From Candidatus Hodarchaeota archaeon (lineage in GTDB: Archaea; Asgardarchaeota; Heimdallarchaeia; Hodarchaeales; YT1-057): DNA of 13,113 nt. The stretch spans positions 1 to 13,113 of the forward strand of contig JAEOTI010000502.1 in assembly GCA_016839955.1 (NCBI GenBank). The letters are read 5' to 3'. The notes beneath the pieces are model-generated. The model was not told the origin of the DNA. It did no database searches and worked only from the letters and a program-made list of their open reading frames with translations. Position numbers and translations under genes: made by a program. Below are positions 1-7,286 of this stretch, one piece after another (positions within the stretch are counted from its first letter, which is position 1; every line of letters begins with the position of its first letter).

Positions 1-154
1 AAGGTAGAGGGAATTTAAGCCATCCTCCAAGAGGCTGTTTCGGAGCAAACCAGAAAATTCCTACTTTACTGTTTGGAGTGTCAGCTCGAAAAAAAGTATC
101 CCAATGATCCCCTTGTATAACACTAACTCCATTACTAGATATTCGTAGACGCAT
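1..154 (-). CDS. Unknown protein, N-terminal 51 residues only (cut by window edge)
   Basis: An ATG at 154-152 opens a minus-strand frame that runs without a stop off the left edge, giving 51 residues. They begin MRLRISSNGVSVIQGDHWDT and continue with an aromatic and proline-rich segment that includes GIFWFAPKQPLGGW. There is no signal peptide or membrane helix. A weak purine-rich RBS (GAAGGG) lies about nine bases ahead of the ATG. The composition (alternating hydrophobic, Trp and Phe) looks like a beta-rich domain rather than random sequence, but I do not recognise a family. It is separated from the next minus-strand gene by 366 bases and probably has its own promoter. Confidence 0.5.
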   Translation of the reverse strand, partial: MRLRISSNGVSVIQGDHWDTFFRADTPNSKVGIFWFAPKQPLGGWLKFPLP

Positions 155-520
155 GATCTTTTTCCCTTCACACAATTATTCAGGTACTATTTGTACAAGG
201 TGTTTAAACTTTCATTATTTAAAATTGTTTGGATCTAATTGATAAGAAGAATTTAGTGATACTATAAAGGAAGTATAACCATAATCTTAAGATAGATGAT
301 GATAAGAGTCTAGCTGATGAAAAACGAAAGAATAACATGCTCTGGAGAGTTGTCGGAATGGAAAACTTCTTTTTCTAATTAACGGCGATTCTCCCTCCCT
401 CCCCCCTCGTCTTTTCATAAGAACAGAGAACCCAATCAAATTGAAAGTATTAGATAGCACCCATCTAAAAAAGGACGAATTTTAATGCGGGGCATCAATT
501 AAAGTAAAACAGATTAATTT
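155..520. other. Gene-poor stretch with a possible small plus-strand transcript
   Basis: No convincing protein gene lies here. On the plus strand there is a TATA-like ACTATAAAGG at 261-270. A 21-codon frame follows (317-382, MKNERITCSGELSEWKTSFSN), and eight bases after its stop comes a pyrimidine tract (about 391-416). Together these look like promoter, short transcript and terminator, but the small frame has no Shine-Dalgarno sequence and no recognisable homology. It could be a small RNA instead of a peptide gene, or nothing. Confidence 0.3.
391..416 (+). terminator. C/T-rich tract, possible archaeal terminator
   Basis: The tract consists of CCC and CCCCCC runs separated by single T, then TCGTCTTTTC. 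Similar pyrimidine-rich tracts follow the plus-strand genes ending at 3825 and 7880, and archaeal transcription often ends in T-rich sequence. On the minus strand the same stretch is G-rich (six G, then two runs of three). Confidence 0.3.
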
Positions 521-1114
521 TCAATTATTTTTACGATAATATTCATTATCCCATTTTGTTAAATTCCTTTCAATACTTACAATAGAATATACAGAAAAAG
601 CAAGAAATATAATCCAAATTACCAAGAATAGATTTACAATAATAATTACTTGTAATAAGGAGTTTATATCAAGAATTGGAAAAATATCCCAATCTAGAAT
701 GTCTAAACAAAGACCTACCATTACAGAAATGATCGATATACCCAGTGAGATATATGACAAATATTTAGATTTTTGAAACAAGTTTACTAAGGCGTAATCC
801 CAATAAATCGTTTCTTGGATTTTCTTACGAAATTCCATCAAGCTACTTGATGATTCCAGGTGTATTTCCGCCATTTGTGGTTTATTTCCTTCATCATTAA
901 GATCAAATAAAGGAAGTTTTTTATCACAGAATTCTTCTTTATGAATTCCGAGTTCAGCAACTTTCCGTTTCCTTATTATTTTTATTTTGTCGGAATAATT
1001 TTTCTCTAAGGAGGATGAAATTCCCCAGAGATGTTTAAATAGAAAAAAACCTGCCAATAAAAAAACTAATGGTTGCCAAAAAATGGAAATAACTTGATTT
1101 ATTAACTCATCCAC
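521..1114 (-). CDS. Small membrane protein, three predicted helices, unknown function
   Basis: A 197-aa protein starting at GTG (1114) with a perfect AGGAGG ten bases upstream. The RBS lies just after the stop codon of the preceding gene, so the two are co-transcribed with 18 bases between them. Predicted membrane helices are at about residues 10-31, 117-138 and 152-180, the last being long. A charged cytosolic segment (about 35-115) contains a basic stretch near residues 43-52. The helix layout resembles small membrane effectors that sit beside regulators or sensors in defence loci, but I see no diagnostic motif and do not assign a family. The partner is the Panacea-like protein encoded immediately upstream. 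The gene is confident; the role is unknown. Confidence 0.8.
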   Translation of the reverse strand: MDELINQVISIFWQPLVFLLAGFFLFKHLWGISSSLEKNYSDKIKIIRKRKVAELGIHKEEFCDKKLPLFDLNDEGNKPQMAEIHLESSSSLMEFRKKIQETIYWDYALVNLFQKSKYLSYISLGISIISVMVGLCLDILDWDIFPILDINSLLQVIIIVNLFLVIWIIFLAFSVYSIVSIERNLTKWDNEYYRKNN

Positions 1115-1132
1115 CCTCGTAAAACCTCCTTA

Positions 1133-1642
1133 TTATCCAGAGATACGACTATCAATACCAAATTCTGGAAATTTTGTATAAATTAATTTTAGTAACTTTT
1201 TTAGTGGTAATTTATTTTTTTCCACTTTCATTTCGTCTAATTTCATAATTTTTTCTTCAGAAATGCCGAGATCATCTTTGAAATCATCAACTAGCTCTTT
1301 TCCTGAATTACTTAAAGAAAATTCCCAGATAGATCCTTTTTTATTGGATTCTAACCAACCTACATCTAATAAACGATTTATTCTCTTTGCTAACTCTGTA
1401 CTATAGGGGCCATATTGATAAGGAAAGAAATCGAACTTTTTTGCTAAACTAGGTTCAATTTCATTAACAAATAAAAAAACTAGTTTCGTTAACATAATTT
1501 TTCCCTTTATTGGACTGAAGTTATTAGCCGCGAATACCATTAATATCCACTTTGTAATGTCATCTTTCCTTAATTTTAATTCCAATTCTTCAATTCTGTT
1601 TCTAGAATATTCATTATTTTGATTACTTTCTTGATTAGCCAT
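1133..1642 (-). CDS. Panacea/SocA-like (DUF4065-like) small protein
   Basis: A 169-aa protein. The ATG has AAGGAG eight bases upstream. Residues 28-100 read as a helical, winged-helix-like domain: an ILMVFAA helix, then KGKIMLTKLVFLFVNEI, then the signature FFPYQYGPYSTELAKRI (72-88) and a GWLES turn. A hydrophobic element followed by an aromatic-x-YGP(Y/F)S motif is typical of Panacea/SocA-like proteins, which act as antitoxins or are found in defence loci. The C-terminus (LPLKKLLKLIYTKFPEF, 145-161) matches the L-x-x-Y-x-x-(Y/F)P ending common in that group. It lies between the transglycosylase-like gene (99 bases upstream of it if only the stop-to-start gap is counted) and the membrane protein gene. 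Antitoxin or sensor for the membrane protein is a reasonable inference, not shown. Confidence 0.7.
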   Translation of the reverse strand: MANQESNQNNEYSRNRIEELELKLRKDDITKWILMVFAANNFSPIKGKIMLTKLVFLFVNEIEPSLAKKFDFFPYQYGPYSTELAKRINRLLDVGWLESNKKGSIWEFSLSNSGKELVDDFKDDLGISEEKIMKLDEMKVEKNKLPLKKLLKLIYTKFPEFGIDSRISG

Positions 1643-1741
1643 ATTAATTTCTCCTTCTGTTTTTTAATATCATATCTAGGATTTTCTAATAATAATTTAC
1701 CCCTTTTTTCTTTATTAATTGAATTATATTCGAAATCATAA

Positions 1742-2932
1742 TTAATAAAAATTATTGAGTTTCGTATTTAGATATTTGATCATTGAACCTTGATTTTCTC
1801 TGATAAGAGATTTTGAGAGAAGATAATCGCTTTGAGTATCTTCTGAGACAGCTAATCGAAGATTTTCTGTTATTTCATTTGAACTGGCTACTGTTTCATG
1901 AATCTCCAAGGGTATTCTTTTGTCCTTAAATCTTCTTTCTGTTTCCTTTCTTGAATCTATTGATCCTTGATTGCATATTGGACAATTACAATCTAGATCT
2001 GATCCATATCTAAACTCATATTCTTCCACTGTTAAAAATCCAAGTGCATTACGGGAAAAAAATTTTTCCTTAGATTTAGCTTTTTTTCTTCTTTCTAGAA
2101 CTTCTTCTCTCGTATAAACTCGTCTACTACCAACATTTTCTGCCATTCTGTCACTAGAACCAGTTGTTCCTCCGCCTCCATAACCTTTCCAAGCTGAAAC
2201 TGTATCAAAACCATCTAAAGGTCTAATGTTGCGGATAGCAATTGGAATATTGTTTGAAAATTCTTTTTTTAAATTGGATAAATGAATCCATACTTTTTTA
2301 TCTTTCAAAGCTGATTCAACTGCATATAGCCCTGTTCTAGAATCACCAATAAGAACAAAACTCATTATCTCAAGATTTTGGTCTAGCAACCAATTGATTT
2401 TTTTTAACGCCACTGGTCGATCTTGATCCAATCTAATGAATGGAACTGGATATAATTCAGGAAACTTTGACTCTAATCTTTTTAATGCATTAGTCATTTG
2501 TTCCTTAAACTCAAGGGAGAAAACTCCATGACAAGGGTCAGGTATTCCAACCAAGTCTATAACACCACTCTCTCCCTGGATATCGATAATAACAGTTAAA
2601 TCTAAATCTGAAAGTTTCACCGAATCCTTTTTCATTCTTGGAAACAATAAAACAGGGCCTTTGTCATAAGTGGCTACATCTCTCTTAATCTTATTCAAGA
2701 TTCTTTTGTAATTGCCATTTATGGTATGTAATTTCATTAATGAAGATTTTGATAAATCTAGTACTTCTTCTAAAAATGGGTTTGGGAAAAAATCATCAGT
2801 TCGTTTCAATACACTGTTTGCTTCAAAAAATTTGCTTAATTTTGTTTGTATAATACTCCTATTTGGTGTTTGAAAATTTCCTTTTCTTGTGTAAATTTTA
2901 CTTGTTCTGCCAAATCTTGAAGTATGATCAAT
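1742..2932 (-). CDS. tRNA-guanine transglycosylase-like protein (DpdA-like), probable ATT start
   Basis: The first conventional start codon is TTG at 2809 (355 aa), but the frame is open upstream to a stop at 2995-2993. The added residues carry the N-terminal TGT signature (R-x-GR-x-x-K-I-x-x-x-x-G-x-x-x-TP). AAGGAG at 2944-2939 is followed six bases later by ATT (2932), giving about 396 aa, close to the usual TGT length of about 385. Numbering from there, a CxCxxC (C315, C317, C320) plus H345 reproduces the TGT zinc site. A GFDTVSAWKGYG segment with D243 is the candidate nucleophile. TGT-family enzymes swap guanine for a 7-deazaguanine in tRNA, and the DpdA branch does so in DNA. Divergence from tRNA TGTs and accessory neighbours favour DpdA-like. 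No other Dpd or queuosine/archaeosine genes are in the window. Confidence 0.72.
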   Translation of the reverse strand: MDHTSRFGRTSKIYTRKGNFQTPNRSIIQTKLSKFFEANSVLKRTDDFFPNPFLEEVLDLSKSSLMKLHTINGNYKRILNKIKRDVATYDKGPVLLFPRMKKDSVKLSDLDLTVIIDIQGESGVIDLVGIPDPCHGVFSLEFKEQMTNALKRLESKFPELYPVPFIRLDQDRPVALKKINWLLDQNLEIMSFVLIGDSRTGLYAVESALKDKKVWIHLSNLKKEFSNNIPIAIRNIRPLDGFDTVSAWKGYGGGGTTGSSDRMAENVGSRRVYTREEVLERRKKAKSKEKFFSRNALGFLTVEEYEFRYGSDLDCNCPICNQGSIDSRKETERRFKDKRIPLEIHETVASSNEITENLRLAVSEDTQSDYLLSKSLIRENQGSMIKYLNTKLNNFY

Positions 2933-2938
2933 TTTAAT

Positions 2939-2944
2939 CTCCTT
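2939..2944 (-). promoter_or_regulatory. Shine-Dalgarno site deciding the upstream ATT start
   Basis: On the minus strand this reads AAGGAG, followed by ATTAAA and then ATT GAT CAT. The six-base spacing is ideal for initiation at the ATT (2932-2930). No ATG, GTG or TTG is in frame between here and the TTG at 2809, which has no matching RBS of this quality. Confidence 0.6.
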
Positions 2945-2989
2945 AAAAACCGTATCAAACCCTCCAGCTAAATGTTTCCAACATTCTAA

Positions 2990-3002
2990 GCATTATATTC
3001 GT
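2990..3002 (-). promoter_or_regulatory. TATA-box promoter for the transglycosylase-like gene
   Basis: The minus strand reads CGAATATAATGC. A start site about 25 bases downstream would leave a leader of about 35-40 bases to the ATT at 2932, containing the AAGGAG. A leader to the TTG at 2809 would be about 160 bases, which also favours the upstream start. Confidence 0.4.
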
Positions 3003-3402
3003 CCCCGAACAAATCCAAACTCGTTTGGTTTCCTTCATCCTTCCTAAGAATGAAATTGTCACTAAATAATTACTTAATTATTTTGTCTTTTAAAAATTTT
3101 CTATTATTATTACTCATATTAAACGGAGAGGGAAATTAATTTATTGACAACTCTTCAAATCTTCAATCTCTTCTCTCATGGATTCTTTATGCTTATAATG
3201 CCCTGAGAATATCGAATCGTACAGAATGAATTTCATGAGGCATAATATCTGGAATCAATCCCTAGCGCCCATTGGTGAGTTTTTCCGATTAATGTTGATG
3301 TGAGCACTGGCTCAAAAGTCCATTTATCTAGTAACTCTTCGCTATGAGATACGTTCATCCATTGGAGTCATCTTATCTCATATCATTTAACAATCCTTAA
3401 GA
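3003..3402. other. Intergenic stretch between divergent genes, no confident gene
   Basis: This 400-base gap separates the minus-strand cluster from the plus-strand cluster. It contains a 41-codon minus-strand frame (3358-3233) beginning MNVSHSEELLDKWTFEPV. The frame is not random-looking, but it has no RBS and no known relative that I can name. Several short T-rich and A-rich tracts could hold promoters for either direction. Confidence 0.3.
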
Positions 3403-3438
3403 ATGCTAACTGTTTGTATTAATCGGAGCGGTTTAATC

Positions 3439-3825
3439 ATGGCTAAATTAGGAGAGATCCTCTGGGATAAGATGTTAGTGACTAAAATTACCAGTGGGGG
3501 GATTCCGATTGAGTATTATAACATCGAAACCCAAAAAAGGACTGTTACCGATTACAGTAATAAAATTAAAGATAAATCAAAAATCCATTCTCTCTCACAC
3601 GCAGAGTTATCCTCCATTCTCCAGACACTCAATATTAACTATTATCGAATCCTCAGAACGAATTTCATGGCCTTTCTGAAGGCCATTCAACAGGCAGTCA
3701 ATAAAAAACTGAATGATAATAAGGCTTTCGTCATTGCGAAGCATGAAGAAGACGAAAGAGATTTTATCCTGTACTTGGTCAATGGGGAGCAAATAGAGAT
3801 TTGTATTTCTAAAGAAACAATCTAA
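3439..3825 (+). CDS. Unknown 128-aa soluble protein
   Basis: I prefer the ATG at 3439 (MAKLGEILWDKMLV) over the one at 3403, because GGAG lies ten bases before it and none precedes the first; the longer form would be 140 aa. The N-terminal half has strand-like segments (MLVTKITSGGIPIEYYN, then KRTVTDYS). The centre is helical (LSHAELSSILQTL, then FMAFLKAIQQAVNKKL). The end is beta again (DFILYLVNGEQIEICIS), suggesting a compact alpha/beta fold. There is no membrane segment or metal motif, and I do not recognise the family. It stands alone: its upstream side is the 400-base divergent gap, and a pyrimidine-rich tract follows its stop. Confidence 0.65.
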   Translation: MAKLGEILWDKMLVTKITSGGIPIEYYNIETQKRTVTDYSNKIKDKSKIHSLSHAELSSILQTLNINYYRILRTNFMAFLKAIQQAVNKKLNDNKAFVIAKHEEDERDFILYLVNGEQIEICISKETI

Positions 3826-3826
3826 T

Positions 3827-3851
3827 ATTCCCCTCTCCCTCTTTTTTCTAT
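3827..3851 (+). terminator. Pyrimidine-rich tract after the 128-aa gene
   Basis: CCCCTCTCCCTCTTTTTTCT begins about five bases after the TAA at 3825. The C/T run ending in six T is the expected form of an archaeal intrinsic terminator, and similar tracts occur near 391 and 7932-7975. Confidence 0.4.
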
Positions 3852-3907
3852 AAAAAATGAAAAAACTTAATCATGATTCAAGTATGTAATTAGATTGATG
3901 TGAGGAA

Positions 3908-4213
3908 GTGAGATCTGATTATCTTATTCTCGGATTGATATTCTTTGTTTTGGGAATAATCTTTTTTCCAATTATGATTCTTGCAATAATATTCAATATC
4001 ATGGGATTAATGCAAAACAAACCAGAATCATCAAGACCAATGACATACACAAGGCCTATTGATAAAGAGATTAATCAATCTCCACTCTTTGCTTCTAAAC
4101 CTCAACATACTACAACACCAAAGTTTTGTAGTCAATGTGGTAGTCCTTTAGGAGAAAATTACCGATTTTGTGAGAATTGTGGGTTTCAAATTTATGAAAG
4201 TCAAAGTGAATAG
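3908..4213 (+). CDS. Membrane-anchored zinc-ribbon protein
   Basis: A 101-aa protein. The start is GTG at 3908; the frame is closed by TGA only four codons upstream, and no ATG is available ahead of the hydrophobic segment, so TTG at 3932 is the only other choice. One long hydrophobic stretch (residues about 5-34, possibly a hairpin of two short helices) is followed by a Pro/Ser/Thr-rich linker. A C-terminal zinc ribbon follows, CSQCGSPLGENYRFCENCG, with Cys at 74, 77, 88 and 91. Such TM plus zinc-ribbon proteins are common in archaea and mostly have no assigned function; the ribbon is expected to face the cytosol. An 82-base gap precedes it with a TATA-like CTATAAAAAA near 3848-3857. Confidence 0.75.
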   Translation: MRSDYLILGLIFFVLGIIFFPIMILAIIFNIMGLMQNKPESSRPMTYTRPIDKEINQSPLFASKPQHTTTPKFCSQCGSPLGENYRFCENCGFQIYESQSE

Positions 4214-4316
4214 AAATTCATTAAAATAAAGCGTTAAATGATCACCTTTTCACTGTGAAATTATTTATACGAAAAGAAGACGTTTGGGAAGAAGTCTATT
4301 GGAGTGAAAATAAAAA

Positions 4317-4934
4317 ATGAAGAGTGGAAAAATATTTTTAGGACTAATTGTAGTACTAGTGGTGTTTCCACTAGCTAGAGTTACAGCATGGGGAGAGTCT
4401 AAATCAGACACACTGTTAGATTCAACAAAAGAACGATGGAGTGACACATTATACTACACAGCAATCACAATAACCGATGACTTAATGGGTGATTATAATG
4501 ACTATTCACCGAGACTAGAAATTGAAATAACCGATGAATTAGGGGATTTGTTTTATGGTAAGCATGAATATTCTCTTTTTTTACTTAGTGGTTCAAAATA
4601 TGATTTAGAACATGATAAATACGTTATATTGGATCAAATAGATTTTTCAAGGGGTAGTAGTGCTTCTGCTGAGTGGAAAATTAATGAAACAGGAGATTAT
4701 GCTGTTGGATTCAAAGAAACATACCAACTATACTATGAAGCTAGAGTAGTTGTGATTCTTTGGTATTGGGTAGGAGAAAGAACTACATCAGATACCACAA
4801 CAACTCCTCCAGATGCTTCTTCTCAAGAAACAAAGTCAAATGAAGTATCCCCTTTAAATCCCATCTTAGTACCGTTTGCTTTATTATGTTTGGTGATATT
4901 ATATAAAAAATCAAAGAGAGGTGTAAAAAAATGA
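4317..4934 (+). CDS. Secreted, C-terminally membrane-anchored surface protein
   Basis: A 205-aa protein. The ATG at 4317 has GGAGTGA about nine bases upstream and a TATA-like TTATTTATAC near 4261-4270. Residues 1-24 form a classical signal peptide (MKSGK, a hydrophobic core, cleavage near TAWG). The extracellular part (about 25-155) is beta-rich and acidic, with aromatic residues. A Thr/Ser/Pro stalk (about 156-178) leads to a single C-terminal helix (180-197) and a basic KKSKRGVKK tail. This is the usual design of archaeal type-I surface proteins. The stop overlaps the start of the next gene by ATGA, so the two are translationally coupled. The ligand or function is unknown. Confidence 0.8.
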   Translation: MKSGKIFLGLIVVLVVFPLARVTAWGESKSDTLLDSTKERWSDTLYYTAITITDDLMGDYNDYSPRLEIEITDELGDLFYGKHEYSLFLLSGSKYDLEHDKYVILDQIDFSRGSSASAEWKINETGDYAVGFKETYQLYYEARVVVILWYWVGERTTSDTTTTPPDASSQETKSNEVSPLNPILVPFALLCLVILYKKSKRGVKK

Positions 4935-5107
4935 AAAGAAAGCATATATTCGTAGTATTAATAATTTCTTGGCTTGGGTTGGTGATCCAACCCTCTCAGG
5001 CGACAGGTACTATAGTGAATGCAGGATTGACAAAAATATATCCTACTTATTCAGAATCGGTTTATCTGGAAGCAGATAATTATACAATCACTGTACATGC
5101 TTATTAA
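4931..5107 (+). CDS. Small secreted peptide, possibly a truncated surface protein
   Basis: A 58-codon frame starting at the ATG inside the ATGA overlap with the preceding gene. Residues 1-24 are a clear signal peptide (MKRKH, then a hydrophobic core, cleavage after SQA). The mature part is only about 34 residues (TGTIVNAGLTKIYPTYSESV onwards) and ends abruptly at TAA, while still looking like the start of a beta domain. It is too short to be a normal anchored protein, so it may be a true secreted peptide or the 5' remnant of a larger gene cut off by a rearrangement near 5100. The LRR gene begins in another frame within its last codons. Confidence 0.55.
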   Translation: MKRKHIFVVLIISWLGLVIQPSQATGTIVNAGLTKIYPTYSESVYLEADNYTITVHAY

Positions 5108-5924
5108 TGAATTTTTAGAGGAAGATTATGGGAGTGATATAGAAATTCGACTATTGGAGACTGATCAAATGAAATTACCAATTAATTTGAAGGGAAAAGA
5201 TATTAATAATGAAGAAATTACAATCGAATTACAAATAACCTATACTAATCATCTTAGACTTGATAAACAAAACCTATCTTCTATCGATTTATCTCCTCTA
5301 GAATCGTTAGAAAATCCAGAACAAGTATCTATTTTTGTAGCTCATGAAAATTTCTTAGAAAATATAGACTTATCTTTTTTAAAAAGATGTAAAAATCTTT
5401 CTGTGCTTTACCTGTTTTGTAATAACTTAAAAGAAATTGATTTAACTCCTTTAAGTTATTGTTTAAAGTTAAATAAATTAAATTTACATGATAATTACCT
5501 AAATAAGATAGATTTAACTCCTTTAGAATCATGTAAGGAATTAAAAGTGTTATGGCTACATAATAACGAATTAGAATCTATTGATTTATCACCAGTATCT
5601 ACATTACCAGAATTAAAGAGAATAGGTCTCGATAAAACGATTAACTTTGAAAACTCTATAATTCCAAAGAAGATTGAATCGATCATAGAATTAAATGAAG
5701 AACAACGTCAAGATAGGTTTACTTCTGAACAAGTAAAAGACTCCGATTTTGGATATTACGATGAATCTGAAGATTATATCATCTCTTCAGGACGTAACCC
5801 AAGTGACCAACGTTCAGATGTTATGAATCCAAACAACCCAGAGTATCAAGATGCTTTAGACAATAGAGCTAATCAACTGAACCCCAAACACCCTGCATAC
5901 CGTTCATCTCGAGGAAAGAAGTAG
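5097..5924 (+). CDS. Leucine-rich-repeat protein with NP-rich C-terminal tail
   Basis: A 275-aa cytosolic protein. Residues about 52-180 hold roughly five LRR units of 22-23 residues with the pattern L-x-x-L-x-L-x-x-N-x-L-x-x-IDL-x-PL-x-x-C, a protein-interaction scaffold common in Asgard archaea. A linker (181-230) is acidic. The tail (232-275) has two copies of a short motif, x-x-R-(S/A)-(D/N)-x-x-NP-x-x-P-x-Y, ending in SSRGKK. The same motif pair forms the whole 41-aa protein encoded at 10609. The ATG at 5097 has no RBS and overlaps the preceding peptide gene; ATG at 5169 (GGAG nine bases before it) is an alternative start that keeps all repeats. The binding partner is unknown. Confidence 0.8.
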   Translation: MLINEFLEEDYGSDIEIRLLETDQMKLPINLKGKDINNEEITIELQITYTNHLRLDKQNLSSIDLSPLESLENPEQVSIFVAHENFLENIDLSFLKRCKNLSVLYLFCNNLKEIDLTPLSYCLKLNKLNLHDNYLNKIDLTPLESCKELKVLWLHNNELESIDLSPVSTLPELKRIGLDKTINFENSIIPKKIESIIELNEEQRQDRFTSEQVKDSDFGYYDESEDYIISSGRNPSDQRSDVMNPNNPEYQDALDNRANQLNPKHPAYRSSRGKK

Positions 5925-5987
5925 TACCATCTAATAATCATATTGTGTGCAAAATTTCCACTTAACTGAAAGACTCACCGATTCTGA

Positions 5988-6004
5988 AAAAAAGAGTATA
6001 AATA
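5988..6004 (+). promoter_or_regulatory. BRE/TATA promoter of the nuclease-like gene
   Basis: AAAAAGAG directly followed by TATAAATA (5997-6004) gives a textbook archaeal BRE plus TATA box. The start site is expected near 6025-6030, so the AGGAGG at 6005-6010 lies outside the transcript. GAGGGAT just before the ATG at 6039 is the likely RBS. Confidence 0.65.
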
Positions 6005-6038
6005 GGAGGAAGAGAAGAGAGTTCAAGAGGGATTTCTT

Positions 6039-7211
6039 ATGACGAAAACCAAATTAAAAATGTCAATGAATCAATCAATAGACCTTGATGAAAAAACCAA
6101 CATAATATTGATAAAAAACCTAAAAATCAATGATCCAGAAGGTATGAAGCAGCTTCTACCTCTATCCAACGTAGAAAGGGAGAACGCCATAATAAACGCT
6201 ATTAAAATTGGACTTCAGTTAATTAGGAATTTTCAGACGACACAGGAAGTAAATGTTATTGAAGAAACCTTCAAACGTTTTGGAGAAACTGTAGAATCAT
6301 TAACAGAAGATTTATCAAAAGAGATGCAAGGATATTTTGGGGATAAAGGAGTCTTATCAACATTGTTTGATATTAAGAAAAAAGGAAGTTTTCCAAATAC
6401 TCTCTCTGATTCGTTAGCGGGGCCAAGTGGTTCAATTCATAAGCTCTTGGATCCTGGAATCGAAGGAAGTCCTATTTTTCACCTAAGAAGAGAATTACTT
6501 GAAGAAGTAAAAAATCTTCGAGATAAAATTGCTGAATACACAGGGAAAGATCAGGAAAGAGCAGTTTCAACAAAAAAAGGGTTTGATTTTGAAGATGTTG
6601 TGTTTGAAGCCCTAGAACCGTTTGCTAAAGCCTATGGAGATAATTTAGAAATGATTGGTAAAAAAACCGGTACTCGTGGAAGAGCACTTGCGGGGGATTT
6701 AGTTGTAGATATTCACGATAGTTCTTTAACATTAACTCCTCGTGTCGTTATAGAAGCAAAAAGCGTGAAAGATCAGTCTTTGCCAAAATTAAAGAAACAA
6801 ATGGAAGCTGCTCTTGAGAATCGATCCGCTGATTGGGCAATTGGGGTTGTAGAAAGCTCTAATGCTCTTCCTAAGTCTGTTGGCTGTTTTAGATTTTATA
6901 ACCCAAATCTTATTATTTGTGCCTTTGAGGAAGATGGGTTAGCCCTGGAAGTTGCTTATCAATTTGCAAGGACTAATATTCTATTGAACGCTTATCGAAA
7001 GGAATCTGTCAAGGTCTTGAAAGCTGAATATGTTATTGAAAGATTAGACGAAATTGAAGCTAATATATCTAAAATTAAAGAAATGAAATCGGGTCTTACT
7101 GAGATTAATAAGACTTCGAATAAAGTTAAAACTTTGCTTGATGACTTAAGAACGAACATTCGTAGCTCTTTGAAAGATCTTACTGGTTATATTGCAGAAT
7201 GTGAATCCTAA
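6039..7211 (+). CDS. PD-(D/E)xK nuclease-like protein with coiled coils
   Basis: A 390-aa protein with its own promoter. The N-terminal half (about 40-170) is helical, and the segment 148-168 (HLRRELLEEVKNLRDKIAEY) looks like a coiled coil. Residues 178-298 form a restriction-endonuclease-like core. It has helix KKGFDFEDVVFEAL with E185, then GDLVVDI with D220, then PRVVIEAKS with E239 and K241, which is the D-x(n)-(E)xK signature. A helix and a WAIGVV strand follow. The C-terminus (330-385) is another coiled-coil helix pair. The layout recalls RmuC-like and other coiled-coil nucleases, but it is not a confident member of a named family. DNA cleavage is inferred from the intact motif. No methyltransferase is nearby, so a classical restriction pair is unlikely. 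Confidence 0.75.
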   Translation: MTKTKLKMSMNQSIDLDEKTNIILIKNLKINDPEGMKQLLPLSNVERENAIINAIKIGLQLIRNFQTTQEVNVIEETFKRFGETVESLTEDLSKEMQGYFGDKGVLSTLFDIKKKGSFPNTLSDSLAGPSGSIHKLLDPGIEGSPIFHLRRELLEEVKNLRDKIAEYTGKDQERAVSTKKGFDFEDVVFEALEPFAKAYGDNLEMIGKKTGTRGRALAGDLVVDIHDSSLTLTPRVVIEAKSVKDQSLPKLKKQMEAALENRSADWAIGVVESSNALPKSVGCFRFYNPNLIICAFEEDGLALEVAYQFARTNILLNAYRKESVKVLKAEYVIERLDEIEANISKIKEMKSGLTEINKTSNKVKTLLDDLRTNIRSSLKDLTGYIAECES

Positions 7212-7273
7212 GAGGGTATCAAACTAAAGTCTTTAATTACAATTTTGTTAATTACTCTTACTATGAAGGGACG

Positions 7274-7286
7274 TCTTTTTTCTCTC
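7274..7286 (+). terminator. T-rich tract downstream of the nuclease-like gene
   Basis: TCTTTTTTCTCTC lies 63 bases after the stop at 7211 and ahead of the next promoter. It is a plausible archaeal T-tract terminator, supported by position only. Confidence 0.3.

Noticed and set aside
391..410. G-quadruplex on the minus strand at the C-rich tract
   Set aside because: Only three separate G runs are present, so a four-run quadruplex cannot form without splitting the run of six; a terminator-like tract is the simpler reading.
3667..3686. Perfect 8-bp hairpin ATGGCCTT and AAGGCCAT inside the 128-aa gene
   Set aside because: It lies within codons of a helical segment (FMAFLKAIQQ), and nothing suggests a regulatory role at this place.
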